Part shown: positions 44,685 to 55,382 of the stretch, piece after piece
How positions within the stretch are numbered: position 1 is the first letter of the stretch
Layout: the number at the start of each line of letters is the position of its first letter
Assembly: GCA_015680625.1 (NCBI GenBank)
Contig: JAAAXW010000140.1
Location: 32,383-96,382, forward strand
Direction: 5' to 3'
Length of the DNA: 64,000 bases
DNA from: Mortierella hygrophila
Lineage: Eukaryota; Mortierellomycota; Mortierellomycetes; Mortierellales; Mortierellaceae
Translations under genes and position numbers: made by a program
Notes under the pieces: generated by a model
The model's input: the letters and a program-made list of their open reading frames with translations, nothing else
Database searches by the model: none
What the model was told of the DNA's origin: nothing

Positions 44685-47600
44685 CTAAAGGAAGAAAGAG
44701 ACGGCGATCGTGGGTGTTGTGGGTGTTGTGGGAGGGACGTCAGTTAAATAAAATCAGAGTCCAAGGGCCTAAAGGATGGAGAGGGACAGAAATAGAGAAC
44801 AAAAAGAGGTGGAAAGAGATGAAGAGATGAAACGTGGGGGGTTAGAGGTCGGATGCTTATATGTTCCTTTTTGCTGTGCACGAACAAGGAAGCCACAAGG
44901 ACTGTGGGCACGCAAGTCAAAAGAAAGAAGAGAAGGAAGATATCGCATCTCTGCACAGAGGGGCGATGGAGAGAATGGACGTGGACAGAGGAAAAGAAAG
45001 ATGCGAGTGGATGGATGTGGGTGCAAAGACACCAACGATGGAGTGAGAGAGAGAGAGAGAGAGGAGAGAGTGGGGGCCATGGTCCATGCGTTCTTGTCAA
45101 TGAGCTGTAGATTCGACCCCCGACCCATTAGGCCATTTGGCATTTCGACAGACAGACAGACAGACGGACGGTTCTGCTCTACTCTCTCTCTCTTTCTCCC
45201 TTTCAAAGTATCTCTTCCTCCCCCCTGACTCTTTTTCGCTCGCCGTCTCTATCCCTCTCTCCACTCTCCATCTCATAACGCAATATGCATGCAATGCATG
45301 TCCTTATTGTCGTAATTGCTGTCAGTGTGTCAGTCATTGATTTGTTTGTTCTGGTTTGTGTGTACATTGCATTGTTTGTTCTGCTGAATTATCCTCCCTC
45401 TTCCTCCACCTCCTCACCCCCCTTTGAATTCCTCAATATGTGTTGTTGTTTTTTCCCTTTCCCCCTTGTCTTGGTCCCAGTGTAAAGAACGAACAGAACA
45501 GAAGGGAAAGCGCACAAACATATCAACCCGATTCGGATTCCCAAACCATGGCACCCTACAGTTCAAGTACGTATCAAAGTCTCCCTTTTTTTGTCAGCAT
45601 CATAGCCAAAGTAATTCCCCATGGTGAAAACGTGAGTTTATGCGCGACATCGCGGTAGCTGACTTTTTTTCTTTTTTTTTTTTCTTTAGCTGACCAACCC
45701 TCTCCTATATTCTCCTCAACCTTCTCGCTCTCCCTTTCCAGCTGCCCCTTTCTTTTTTTTTTTTTACTTTGTTTGTCTTTGTTCTCATTTGTCTCTCTCT
45801 TTGTAACCCCTTACTTTTCTGTGGTTGATTTTTTTTAATGTGCGTTTGTGTGCGCACCCTTGTACTGCTGACATTCCAGAAAACAGTCAACTATACAACA
45901 GAACGAAAAGGAGAGAGAGAACTGACGGATACACAGAGTGCTGACAGAGGAAAGGGAAAGAGATAGAAAAAAAAAGCGCTATGCTCTCTTACGACCTGCA
46001 AACCCCACTTCCCGGAATAAAATAAGCAATTGAGGGAAAAAAGAAAAACCACAACAAAAAAAAACAAATTCGCTAAAAGGAGTGGGAGAAAGAGAGAGAG
46101 AACAATTCTTGTTTGTAGATCCCATCCGTCCCGCATTAGAAGAAAACCACCTATCTTACCCAATTACAGGCACATTATAGCTGAGGTATGGAAGAAAGTG
46201 CGACAACTGAGCTCACAAGTCTTGCGATACTGAAGTGGTTGATGCGAAGTAAAGAACAAGGAAAAGGACGAAACGAAGAGACTCGACTCACGGTGTACTG
46301 TTGTCGAGGGCCGTGAAAAATGCGCAAACCAAAAAAGGGCGAATTATGCAACGGACAAGTAAATCGGGAAGAGTAAAATGAAGAGCACGTTTGAATAGGG
46401 GCTGGGGGAAGGGGATTAAAAAGTGTGTGGGTGTGGGCGTTTGGGCTTTTTCGCGGGTGGTGTCGTTATGAAGATGCGATGGTTGACTCGTCGTGCTGGC
46501 GGAGTAAAGACATATATGATGGATGGGTCAATGATGGGAGAGGAAAAAGAAGCGAGAGAGTACGCTGACCCAATCAAACGTTGTAGCACGGAAAGTTTTG
46601 CGGGGCGGGAAGGACGAGGTGGGAAATGAGTTGAGAAGAGAAACGAAAGAAAGGAGGAGAGAGAGAAAGGCGCAAGAGATGAAATGAAAGAAGCAAAACT
46701 AGGCACAAAAAGAAAAAGCATGGAGAAGGAAAGAAATGAGCATTGATGTGTGTGCGTGTGCGGGGATGAGAGTAAGCTAGATGCTTTTCATTTGTTTATG
46801 TGAGCAACGACAACACATTGGCTGTAACTCCCTGCAACTCCTGACAACCATCCGTCTCTCACGCACACACTCCCATTTATTCCTTTCATTTTTTTCTCCT
46901 CTTTTGGCTCATGCTCATAAAACAAACAGGCAGTTGTGAACGAAAGGTTCAGCTTCAAGGGGAAGGATAAAAAAGCAGAAAAATGAAAAAGGCATCGAGT
47001 CGGGTCGAGTCGAGTGGAGTCAAGAGAGAAAGATTGAGAGACAGAGGGAGAGAGACGTTGAGGTGTGGGTTGCACGTTTTGTCAACGACGGAACCGAAAA
47101 TCAAGTACGCGTGCGTGGTTCATTTGAAAATAATAGGAGGGAGTAAAGGCGCGCAATGGCAAGAACAAGCATGGAGAGAAGGTACGCATGTATAATTACT
47201 TTCTGTATTCCAGGAGGGGGCGCGATCTGTATGTGCTTGATGTGTTGTATCCCTGTTGGCGATATTAGGTGGTGAAGAGGTTGGTCATGAATGTGAGCGA
47301 TGGTGTCGTTGGGTAAGGAAAGAATGAAGATGATTGTGCTGTGTGTAAGAGTGAGCGGGGTGCGTAGGCGTGAGATGGATGGAAGGTGTGGAGGAGGAGG
47401 TTGCAACGGTCGAAGGTAAAAAGAAGAAGAAACACAAAAAATGAGAGAATAAAAAAGGCGGGGGAGGTGAGATAATGCCTTTGCTTGGATAAACAATGAA
47501 GGATACACAAGGATGTGGTGATGACAAAGGTCAGGGCCAACAAAAGCAAACGTAAGGCAGAGAGAGAGGGGAGGGGCTGAAAAGCAAGGGAGGGAGAGAA

Positions 47601-49225
47601 TGACAAAGAGAAAAGGTAAAGGCGTCAGGGCGAGGCTGGATGTTGGCGTGGAGGTGATCTCGGAGTTGAGAAGAGAGGGAGAGAAAGAGAAGGTAAGAAG
47701 AAAGTGAAGAGAAAGAGGAAGAGGAAGATCGTGTGTGTTTGTGTGAGGGTCTGTCGGAGAGATTATTTTGTTACGTTCACGGAAACGTCAAGGAGAGGAG
47801 ATGGAGTGGATGAGAGTAAGTTGTTGAAGAGGGGGAGAGGGACTGGACAGAGAGGCGATTGTGACGCATTGAATGGATGAATGGACGAATGGATGAATGA
47901 AAAAGGAAAAAGGGGAATAAGGAGATAGAGGCACAAAGAGCAGAGCAAAGTGAAAAGGGAGGGAGGGACGAAGAGGGGGAATGAAATAGAGAAAAGAAGG
48001 CCGAGTACAAGTTTACAGTACATAAAATAGCGAGAAACAATTGAAATGCTGGGATGGACCATGCGAACGGATATTTGAACAAAAAACACGGCGATTGTTA
48101 CAAACATCACGACATTTTACGTACCCTGCGTAAGTAATAATGCCGATGTGTCAAAACGACCAGAGCGGCGGCAGCAATCCTGAAATTGACGAGATATGAT
48201 GGAGCAATAAGTGACTGGTGAGAGATGAGTGTATGCGAGCGTGTATGTGTGGATGTGCGCCAAATGAGAGGGTGTTGGGATATGAAGGGATACGGATGGA
48301 TAGACTGGAGAAGTAGGAGGTGTAATGTACGATTGATAGACGAAATGCAAAGGAAATAAACAATAACGAGAAAGAGAGAGCCTAAAAAGGAGGATAACAA
48401 GGAGACAGAGAACGGTAAAGGAGGGGAAAACGTAATTAGGGAACAATAACGACGATAAGGACAAAGGCAGGAAGAGAAAAAGGAGCTGGCCGAAGTAAAG
48501 AAGAATAAAAGTAAAGTGAGGAAGATGAGGGCGCGGGAGGGGTATATATATATATGGCAGGAGTAAGAGAGCGAAGAACGATGATGACGGGAGGTGGAGG
48601 AATGGAAAGTGGAAGAGAGAGGAGAAGAGAGAGAAGAGGAGAAGAGGAGAAGAGAGAGAGACGGAGAGAAAGAAAGAGAGGGAGGAAGAAGGCGAAGAAC
48701 ATCTCACGAAATAAAATCAGCGACAAATAAGACTGAACTGATTGAAATGATTGAATGGGAAGAAAAAGGGCGAAAAAGGGATTGCCGGCACAGCAATTGC
48801 AGCATTCGCGATAATTGCTTTACAAATGCACACTCACATACACACATAAACATACATATCAAACATGTGTCCCCATACATAAACAACGCACCCCATGGAC
48901 AAGGACAAACACCCCTCACTCTTCTGTCTCCCCCCCTCTTATTTTCTCTTTCTTTCTTGTTCTCTTTACTCTTTCTCTTTCTCTTACTCTTTTCTCTCCC
49001 TCGCTCTCAAACCTCCCTGGCGCTCTCGCTCTCCTCCCCTCTTCCTCCCTCATGCAGTTATCTTTTTTGTGTTGATTTTTTCATGTCGTTGTTTTTATGT
49101 GTTTGACACCTTGCGTCTAAATTTGAGTTATGAAAAAGAAAGAAAGCGTTGGTTGCCCATCTTTGCCCACTCGTCGTTTCTGGCTTTTTTTCTTCGTCTT
49201 GCCTCTCTTACCGATTTGCTTCTCC

Positions 49226-49258
<33 letters not shown>

Positions 49259-52200
49259 CGTTCTTTTTAATCCTCTTTGCTCTTCAATTACAGAACCCCT
49301 TCTCCTCTCCTCTCGCCTGCCCTCACTTCCATTCATTAAAAAAAACGGTGCGCTTCATTCCCAAAATAAAGTGCCGTCCATGTGGAGGGAGGGGTAGGGG
49401 GCTGCTAGGGATGAAGAAACGAAAGAGGGGGGTATGGAACAATGTGATTGAGCAATTCCAAATGGGAACAGTTTCATCTCTCATCCCTATGCCAATCTTT
49501 TCATTTTTTTGCAACGAGAGGAGGCGAAAAAAAAGAGTAGTAACTCTGGTGGAAAGAGGTAAAGCTTAGCACCTACACGTACCTTTCTCTCTTTGAAGTT
49601 GCAGAAGCGGCTTACAAGAACTTCCCCCTCCTTCCCTCCCTATTTTTCCTTCTAATCCGATGCAAGGACTCACGTAAAACACGCGCCTGGCGCAAACATG
49701 CACGCGAATGCGCGTGGTAACAAAATACTGCTCTTTCTTTCAATACACGACGCACATTGGTATAGAAAGAGGTAGGGATCAGAGGTGTGGTCAACAGGGG
49801 AAAGGGTAGAAGCAGGATGAAATGAAAATGTCACAAACAAACAAGAGTAAATAAAATGGAGACGACTCTTGTAGACGGTGAGGGGAGGAAAAGGGGTTGG
49901 GTTGGAATCATGGCGCTTCAAAGTTTCATCGATGTCAACACCGTCGTCGTCGTTCCCGTTGTTGAGACATGACAGGTTCAGACAACTCGACAAACAAGAA
50001 TGAACGTATGAAATGGTGGAGTAAAGATGAAAATAAGGTGGCAAAAAAAAACTGTTGAACCTGTCATGTAAGAAAAAAGGGGGGATTTCGGAGACCAAGT
50101 GGCAATTGAGAGCCATCGGCAACACAGAAAGAAAACAACAACAACAACAAAAAACTCGTTTGAGATGTGCATGAATTGGTGGTACAACAACATGCCCCAC
50201 CAAAATATAGTTCGCTTTTTTTTTTGTAATGTCTTCTCCATCTAAGCGGTAATGCATGAAGGATGCAAACGTGCTCTTTCTTCTATCATTCATTGTCACT
50301 CTCATGAACGGAAACCGCTTTAGTTCTAAGCATACCACCTGTGAAAGCCCAGATAGGGAAAGGAATCACCACGTAAAAGACACCAAAAAAAATGAAAGCA
50401 CATAGGGGTCGTAGGGATTGGTGCAACGCATAATGCTTGCACGACAACTGTAGCCCGGATCCAGAACGGAGTTCTGATCCAACATCCAACATCAACAAAC
50501 AAAACAAAATTAACAGAAAGTGGACACATGGGCCAAACAAGTAAGGATGAGTGTTGAAAAGATAGGGAATGAAGGGCCAAAGGGCAATTGTGTTTTGGCT
50601 TACCCCCAAAAGCTTGGGCACTTTTGTACCTGTTCCTTTGTTTGTTGACATGGTCCGTTTGTAGCCACTCATCCCTTGCCTCCATTGACATGCATCAAGA
50701 TCTCACTGTTTTTTTTTTCTCCGACAATTAAGCATGAAAATCGTGTATGTTTGGATTGTTGGTTGTTTGTTTTGCTTACCTTTCTTACATGTACCTTGTG
50801 GCCAAAGGGATAAAAAAACAGACATATAACACAGACGAATGAAAAGGGCAAAAGGGGACAATGCAACGAAGAGAAAAGAGAAGTGGAGTTTGGCAAATGG
50901 ACAGAAGAAGAGGAAGAAGGGACAGATTCGTTAGCAGACTGTAGATGCGCAACCCAAGAAACCCTTTTTAAATCTCTGAGACTGCATTGAGCGAGTTAGG
51001 TTAAAAAAAGTCCAACCTTCTTCTTTGACCACAACTCAAAAGTACACCAGCCGGCCAAAAAAAAAACAAGAGACAAGGAAGGGAATCAAAGCGCGCCTCC
51101 CCCACTCAGAGGGAAAGAATCGAATTTCTTCTCGCTCTTGTTTTCTGTCCAATCACAGCGTCGCGTTGGGGTGAAGGAATGTCCGCGGAACTTTTCTTTG
51201 CATGCCATATTTCCTCGCTCTGTATTCGTTGTACTCTCTGTACCCGTGCTCTTTATTTCTGCCTTCCTTCATCACGAATTGAACTCGTTTCCACTTCTTC
51301 TTCATTCTGCTCACAACAACATCAACAACAACAAAACAACAGCAACACCACTCCACCACTCAGTTGACAGACAGACTTTTCTCCTCCAACCACAGAAAAA
51401 CAAAACTCGCTCATGACACACCATATTATCTGAAATCTCCCGCTTCCTCCTCTTTACCCCCCTTTTTTTTTCTTATCGTCCTTTCATCCAGCAGGCCATT
51501 TTATTATCCTGTCTCCTTCACTCTCCCCCTCACTTGCTTCTTTTCATCAATAAAACTAACATCGACACAAGCACGGTAAGCAGGTATGCTCACTCACTCC
51601 CTCTTTCTTTACAAAGCAAAAGGGAAAACCTTGGATGTCAGCAGGAGGAAAGATGGAGCAACTGGTTCGACTGTTTCCGCTACTCCGTTATCCCAGGAAA
51701 AAAAATCTCACATTAAGGGATAAGAATAATAATAAATCCTGTCTTCGCCTCTCCCTCCTTCCATCCATCCCTTGCTCGCACATCCTCGCCCCGTTTTCCT
51801 CATCTATCCATGATCCGCCGCCACGCAATGCTGGCACAAGCTCTAACAGCGTGAATACGAGAAGGGCATCCTCTAAAGCAGGAGCGCCATTGCACCTGTT
51901 CCTTCTACTCCCTCGTATGCGCTAATTGTGTATATCGAATCGCCCAAAAAAAAATGGACTAAGGTTCTCAAATCGCACCACTCACCACTAACGCACAACA
52001 AGAAAATAATACGCCCATCGGCCTCAAACGTTTAATGTTATTTCTTTAGTAATTGCATCGACCCAATTGCTTGGCTGGATCGTCCACAATTGAGCCCGCC
52101 ATTTTTATTTTTTTTTTGTTGATGTTGTTGTTTGTTGTCAGACCCCTTCCCAATGCTCCAAAGTTCGAGGAGTACTGCAACCTCGCACAAAACACAGCAC

Positions 52201-52285
52201 CCGAATAAAAACATCTTCATTTTCTGCACCCCTGTTCCTCTCAGCCAAATGTACCATGCATGTAATGTATTGATGAATCCGCTGT
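44685..52285. other. Gene-poor block of 7.6 kb upstream of the bZIP gene
   Basis: The missing bZIP exon(s) should lie in the part nearest 44685. Beyond that I saw no recognisable domain, tRNA or transposon. The block has GA and CA repeats (for example AC at 49229-49256), long poly-T and poly-A tracts, an AT run at 48542-48553, and CT-rich stretches that look like gene leaders. Two places are slightly gene-like. One is a region around 50286-50672 (-) open in three frames; the other is a possible broken gene at about 51800-52035 (+), reported separately. Confidence 0.4.
49229..49256. repeat. Dinucleotide repeat (AC)n, 14 copies
   Basis: A perfect CA/AC microsatellite in the gene-poor block. 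Confidence 0.9.
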
Positions 52286-53101
52286 TCACCCCCTCACCCA
52301 ATCTGAAATAGCTAATAACTGATCATTGGCACAAATGAGACAAATAAGAGCCGTTTTTCTTTTACCTGATGCTGATGCCGATGAGGCAGATGAGACGCCA
52401 AGTCGTCCCTGATTGGCTGCCAAATGAACTTCGAGTAAAAGCGCAACGTCCGCGGCAGTACAAAGACTCCTACTCCTCTTGGAGTTCGACGCGCGCCCGC
52501 TCACTCTATCTATTTCTCCTTCTCCTTCTCCTTCTCCTTCTCCTTCTCCTTCTCCTCCTCCTCCTACACCGTCCCGGATAGAATTGTTGCTGCCCCTCCT
52601 CCTTTCTGCACCATTGCTACCAAGGCCAATCCTGAACTTGTGGGAGGATGAGATCATTGGATCTCGAGGATGGATGTTGCTGCCGTCAATCATGTTGAGC
52701 GGCAGTGGCGGTGGCGGCGCTGGTGGTAACGCGTCGGTTGCCAAACCAGTCGATAGTGATGATGCAGAGGAAGAAGAGTCGAACCCCGGGCGAAAAAAAT
52801 TCTGACGAAGGGGAGAAGAAAGTCTCGAGAAGGTCGAGGAAGATTGATACAACTCGGAAAGATCTTCACCAGAGTGTCTCTTCTTACCGAGGAGCTTGCT
52901 TTTAGGTTCTGTCATGACGAAGAGTGATGGTGTTGTCGTTGTTGTTGTTGTTGTTGTCATCTCAGAGTGTGATCTGTGTTTTCGATAAAGAAAAGTCGGC
53001 TGCTGCAGATGAAGAGGATGTAATTGATGCTGAGGAGGAAAGTGGTTTTGAGTTGGTTGATATTGTTGTTCGCGCGGCTGGTCTCCCTGTTGGTTGGACA
53101 T
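52286..53101 (-). CDS. Low-complexity hypothetical protein with Gly-Glu repeat
   Basis: The frame starts at ATG 53101 (MSNQQGDQPREQQYQPTQNH) and is open for 271 residues to TGA 52286. It is disordered and rich in Ser, Gln, Thr and Pro, with a run of Thr (MTTTTTTTTTT), KLLGKKRHSGEDLSELYQS, a Gly-Glu dipeptide repeat, and a basic end with NSKRSRSLCTAADVALLLEV. A 63-nt segment, 52303-52365, has a GTAAAA donor and a TTTCAG acceptor and is a multiple of three with no stop. If spliced, the protein is 250 residues and ends SASDWVRG; if kept, it adds KRKTALICLICANDQLLAI. I do not recognise a family, and the gene could extend upstream through another exon. Confidence 0.5.
   Translation of the reverse strand: MSNQQGDQPREQQYQPTQNHFPPQHQLHPLHLQQPTFLYRKHRSHSEMTTTTTTTTTPSLFVMTEPKSKLLGKKRHSGEDLSELYQSSSTFSRLSSPLRQNFFRPGFDSSSSASSLSTGLATDALPPAPPPPLPLNMIDGSNIHPRDPMISSSHKFRIGLGSNGAERRRGSNNSIRDGVGGGGEGEGEGEGEGEGEIDRVSGRASNSKRSRSLCTAADVALLLEVHLAANQGRLGVSSASSASASGKRKTALICLICANDQLLAISDWVRG
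52514..52555. repeat. Hexanucleotide repeat (TTCTCC) x7
   Basis: Seven perfect copies. On the minus strand they encode the Gly-Glu dipeptide run of the gene above; the six-base unit keeps the frame. Confidence 0.9.
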
Positions 53102-55382
53102 GGGTGAATATGAAGCGTGTTAGTTTGATAGGAATGGATGTGGTGGTGGTGATGGCGGTGGCAAAGATAACCTGGAAAACAGGAAGAAAAAAGGAAGGGA
53201 AACATAAGAATAGGAACGAATTTAGATTTGCCTGAAATTATGAGGGTTTTCGTCGATCCTGGATTGGGAAAACAGAATGAAAAGCCTGAAAGGTCAAGAG
53301 AGCCAAGCGTATGTTTGATTGCCGTGAGTACTGGAATGCGCTAAATAGTTTGTAACAAACAAAAGAGAAAAAAGCTGCACCTTCGGTGATATAAAAAGGA
53401 ATACGGATTAGTCAAGGTCAAGGTAGACTGTGGAAATGGTGTCATCAAAAAGAGTCAATTGAAGTGTCTCTCTGTCCACAAAGTCAGGAAAGAGAAAGGA
53501 GACGCATACGTAACTCCTTCACCACACGCTGCATTCAAGATCAACAGAAATCAATGCCCCTCCTCATACTCTTTTTCATTTGCCAGGTGGAGATGAACAC
53601 TTATCCCTGTCTTCGTACCCTACTGCACAAAGTGCAGCACTATTGTATTATTTCGTCTGGAATGTCTATTATATTGCCATGCTGTCAATAAAAAAACGCG
53701 CCTTTTGGAGAATGTGCGCAAGGAGAAGCGAGTGAAAAAGATGCATCTTGAGCCTTGCTTGCCCGGAATGTGAAGAGGAAAAACGCGTAAGAAATAATAG
53801 GCTTGGGAATGTATAGCACCATCAAACGCACACACATAGATATTGACTTGCACAGCACAAGCAAAATGAAAACAAAAATGAACAAAGGCGCACACACACT
53901 ATATTCCTGCCCTCCATGTAAGACACATCAGCGTACCTTCTTGTATGTTCCTTCTACCTCTCTGTCACCTTTCGAGACTTCGTCTAGCTGTGATGGGTTC
54001 ATAATGTGCCGGCTAAACTGTAACGTGCTTTTGCTGCGGTTGTCAAGGTTATTACGTGTATTTGGGTTGAACAATTGACGGAGGTTTGTGAAAGATTAAC
54101 GAATGGTTGGTTTTTCGTGGTTGAAGGGTTGAAGGGTTGAAAGATTGATGATTGATCTGCAATGGCATGTGAATTGCTGTGTACATATTAGAGTGAAAGG
54201 AGGTGGGAGGAGAGAATTGGAGTGGGGTAGGGATGAGTAGAGGGTGTGGGAAGGATAGTAGAGGTGACAAATAGGAGGACGAATGTGTGCTAACGTGGAG
54301 TAAACACCTGAAGATGGGATGGGAGCAAAAAAAAAAGATGAAGGTTAGAATCAAAATGAGAATTGAGGGGAAGAGAACAAGAGGACAAGAGAGAAGAAGT
54401 GGACAAAGGACTAGAAGGGGAGAGAACAGAAACAACAAGGACGCGGTAAAACCCATTATTTGTCCATTGAATGTACCTCTTTTCATTCTTTCAATCCCTT
54501 GAATTGCGTTTTGAGGTAAAAGGGGTCTGAGGATGTGACCCTGTAATCCTCTCAGCCATCCCTTTGAACACACTCTCTCCGATACACACACATGCACAGA
54601 TGCACATACACATTCAAGTGGACATGCTTCACATAATCACACAACACCCTTTAAAATCACGTAAACCGACCCGATCATTCCGATTAACATAAACGCACAC
54701 ACAGAGCACCGACTACGATGGGGCACAAAAAAGTAAGAAAAAGGATGCATAAGGGGTGGAGAAAGGGGCGAAGGGGAGAGGAACAAGAAGTTCCATTGAC
54801 AATTTTTCCAGAGCCCTGGTGCTCTATTTTTCCGATTTGCTTGATAACTTGAGTGAAAAGCCAATCCAAGGATGGTAAGAAAGAAAAGGGGACAGAGAGG
54901 AGGAGAGGAGGAGAGGGGTCAGTTCTTTTTTTTTTCTTTATGGTCGCTAATTGTGGTTTTTTCTATGTTCATTTAGACGAGGGAATGCTTGTTATCTATG
55001 TGGTAGTGCGAGCACCCTCTTTCTGTGTAGGAATGACAACAAACTCTATTACAGTCGTCGCGTTTGTCGCGTCTTGTCCTCGCCCCATCGTCGTTCGTCC
55101 CCGTCGTCCCCGTGACTGAAGGTGCTATCAGTCATTAGTAGTTACCTGTGCGGGTGGGGGGAAAATAATCTGTGAGCATGGATGTCGAGATTTGTTCCAC
55201 ACTCTTGCTTTTCTTGCCATGGGGCGAACGACCTGTTCCATCAGTCCTATGAAAATCCTCTTTACCATCTGATCAAGTTCGAAGACAGGAGGAGAAGGAT
55301 GAATATGTACAGTGCACGCATTCTATTATGGTTTATTATCCATGCTTATCTTTTCATTCATTTCAGGATATCAAATAAACGA
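53102..55382. other. Intergenic, 2.3 kb, no gene recognised
   Basis: This is the upstream side of the low-complexity gene and the 3' flank of the kelch gene. A GTTGTC/GTT repeat lies at 52935-52958, just inside the previous gene. Short open frames have no recognisable motif. Repeated TTGAAGG/GGGTTGA units occur at 54120-54142. Confidence 0.45.

Noticed and set aside
44985..45160. Minus-strand segment reading MPNGLMGRGSNLQLIDKNAW as a first exon for the bZIP gene
   Set aside because: No donor in the needed phase 1 follows it, so it cannot be joined to the exon at 44684 without further unsupported introns.
45548..45930. Good start context (ACCATGG) with a GTACGT donor, suggesting a tiny plus-strand gene
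   Set aside because: The best downstream acceptors give only a 27-residue product or an immediate stop, and no known small protein fits.
50286..50672. Possible small membrane protein (128 codons, hydrophobic C-terminal half)
   Set aside because: All three minus-strand frames are open here at once, so openness reflects base composition. No homologous family came to mind and splice sites are not unique. It stays possible at low probability.
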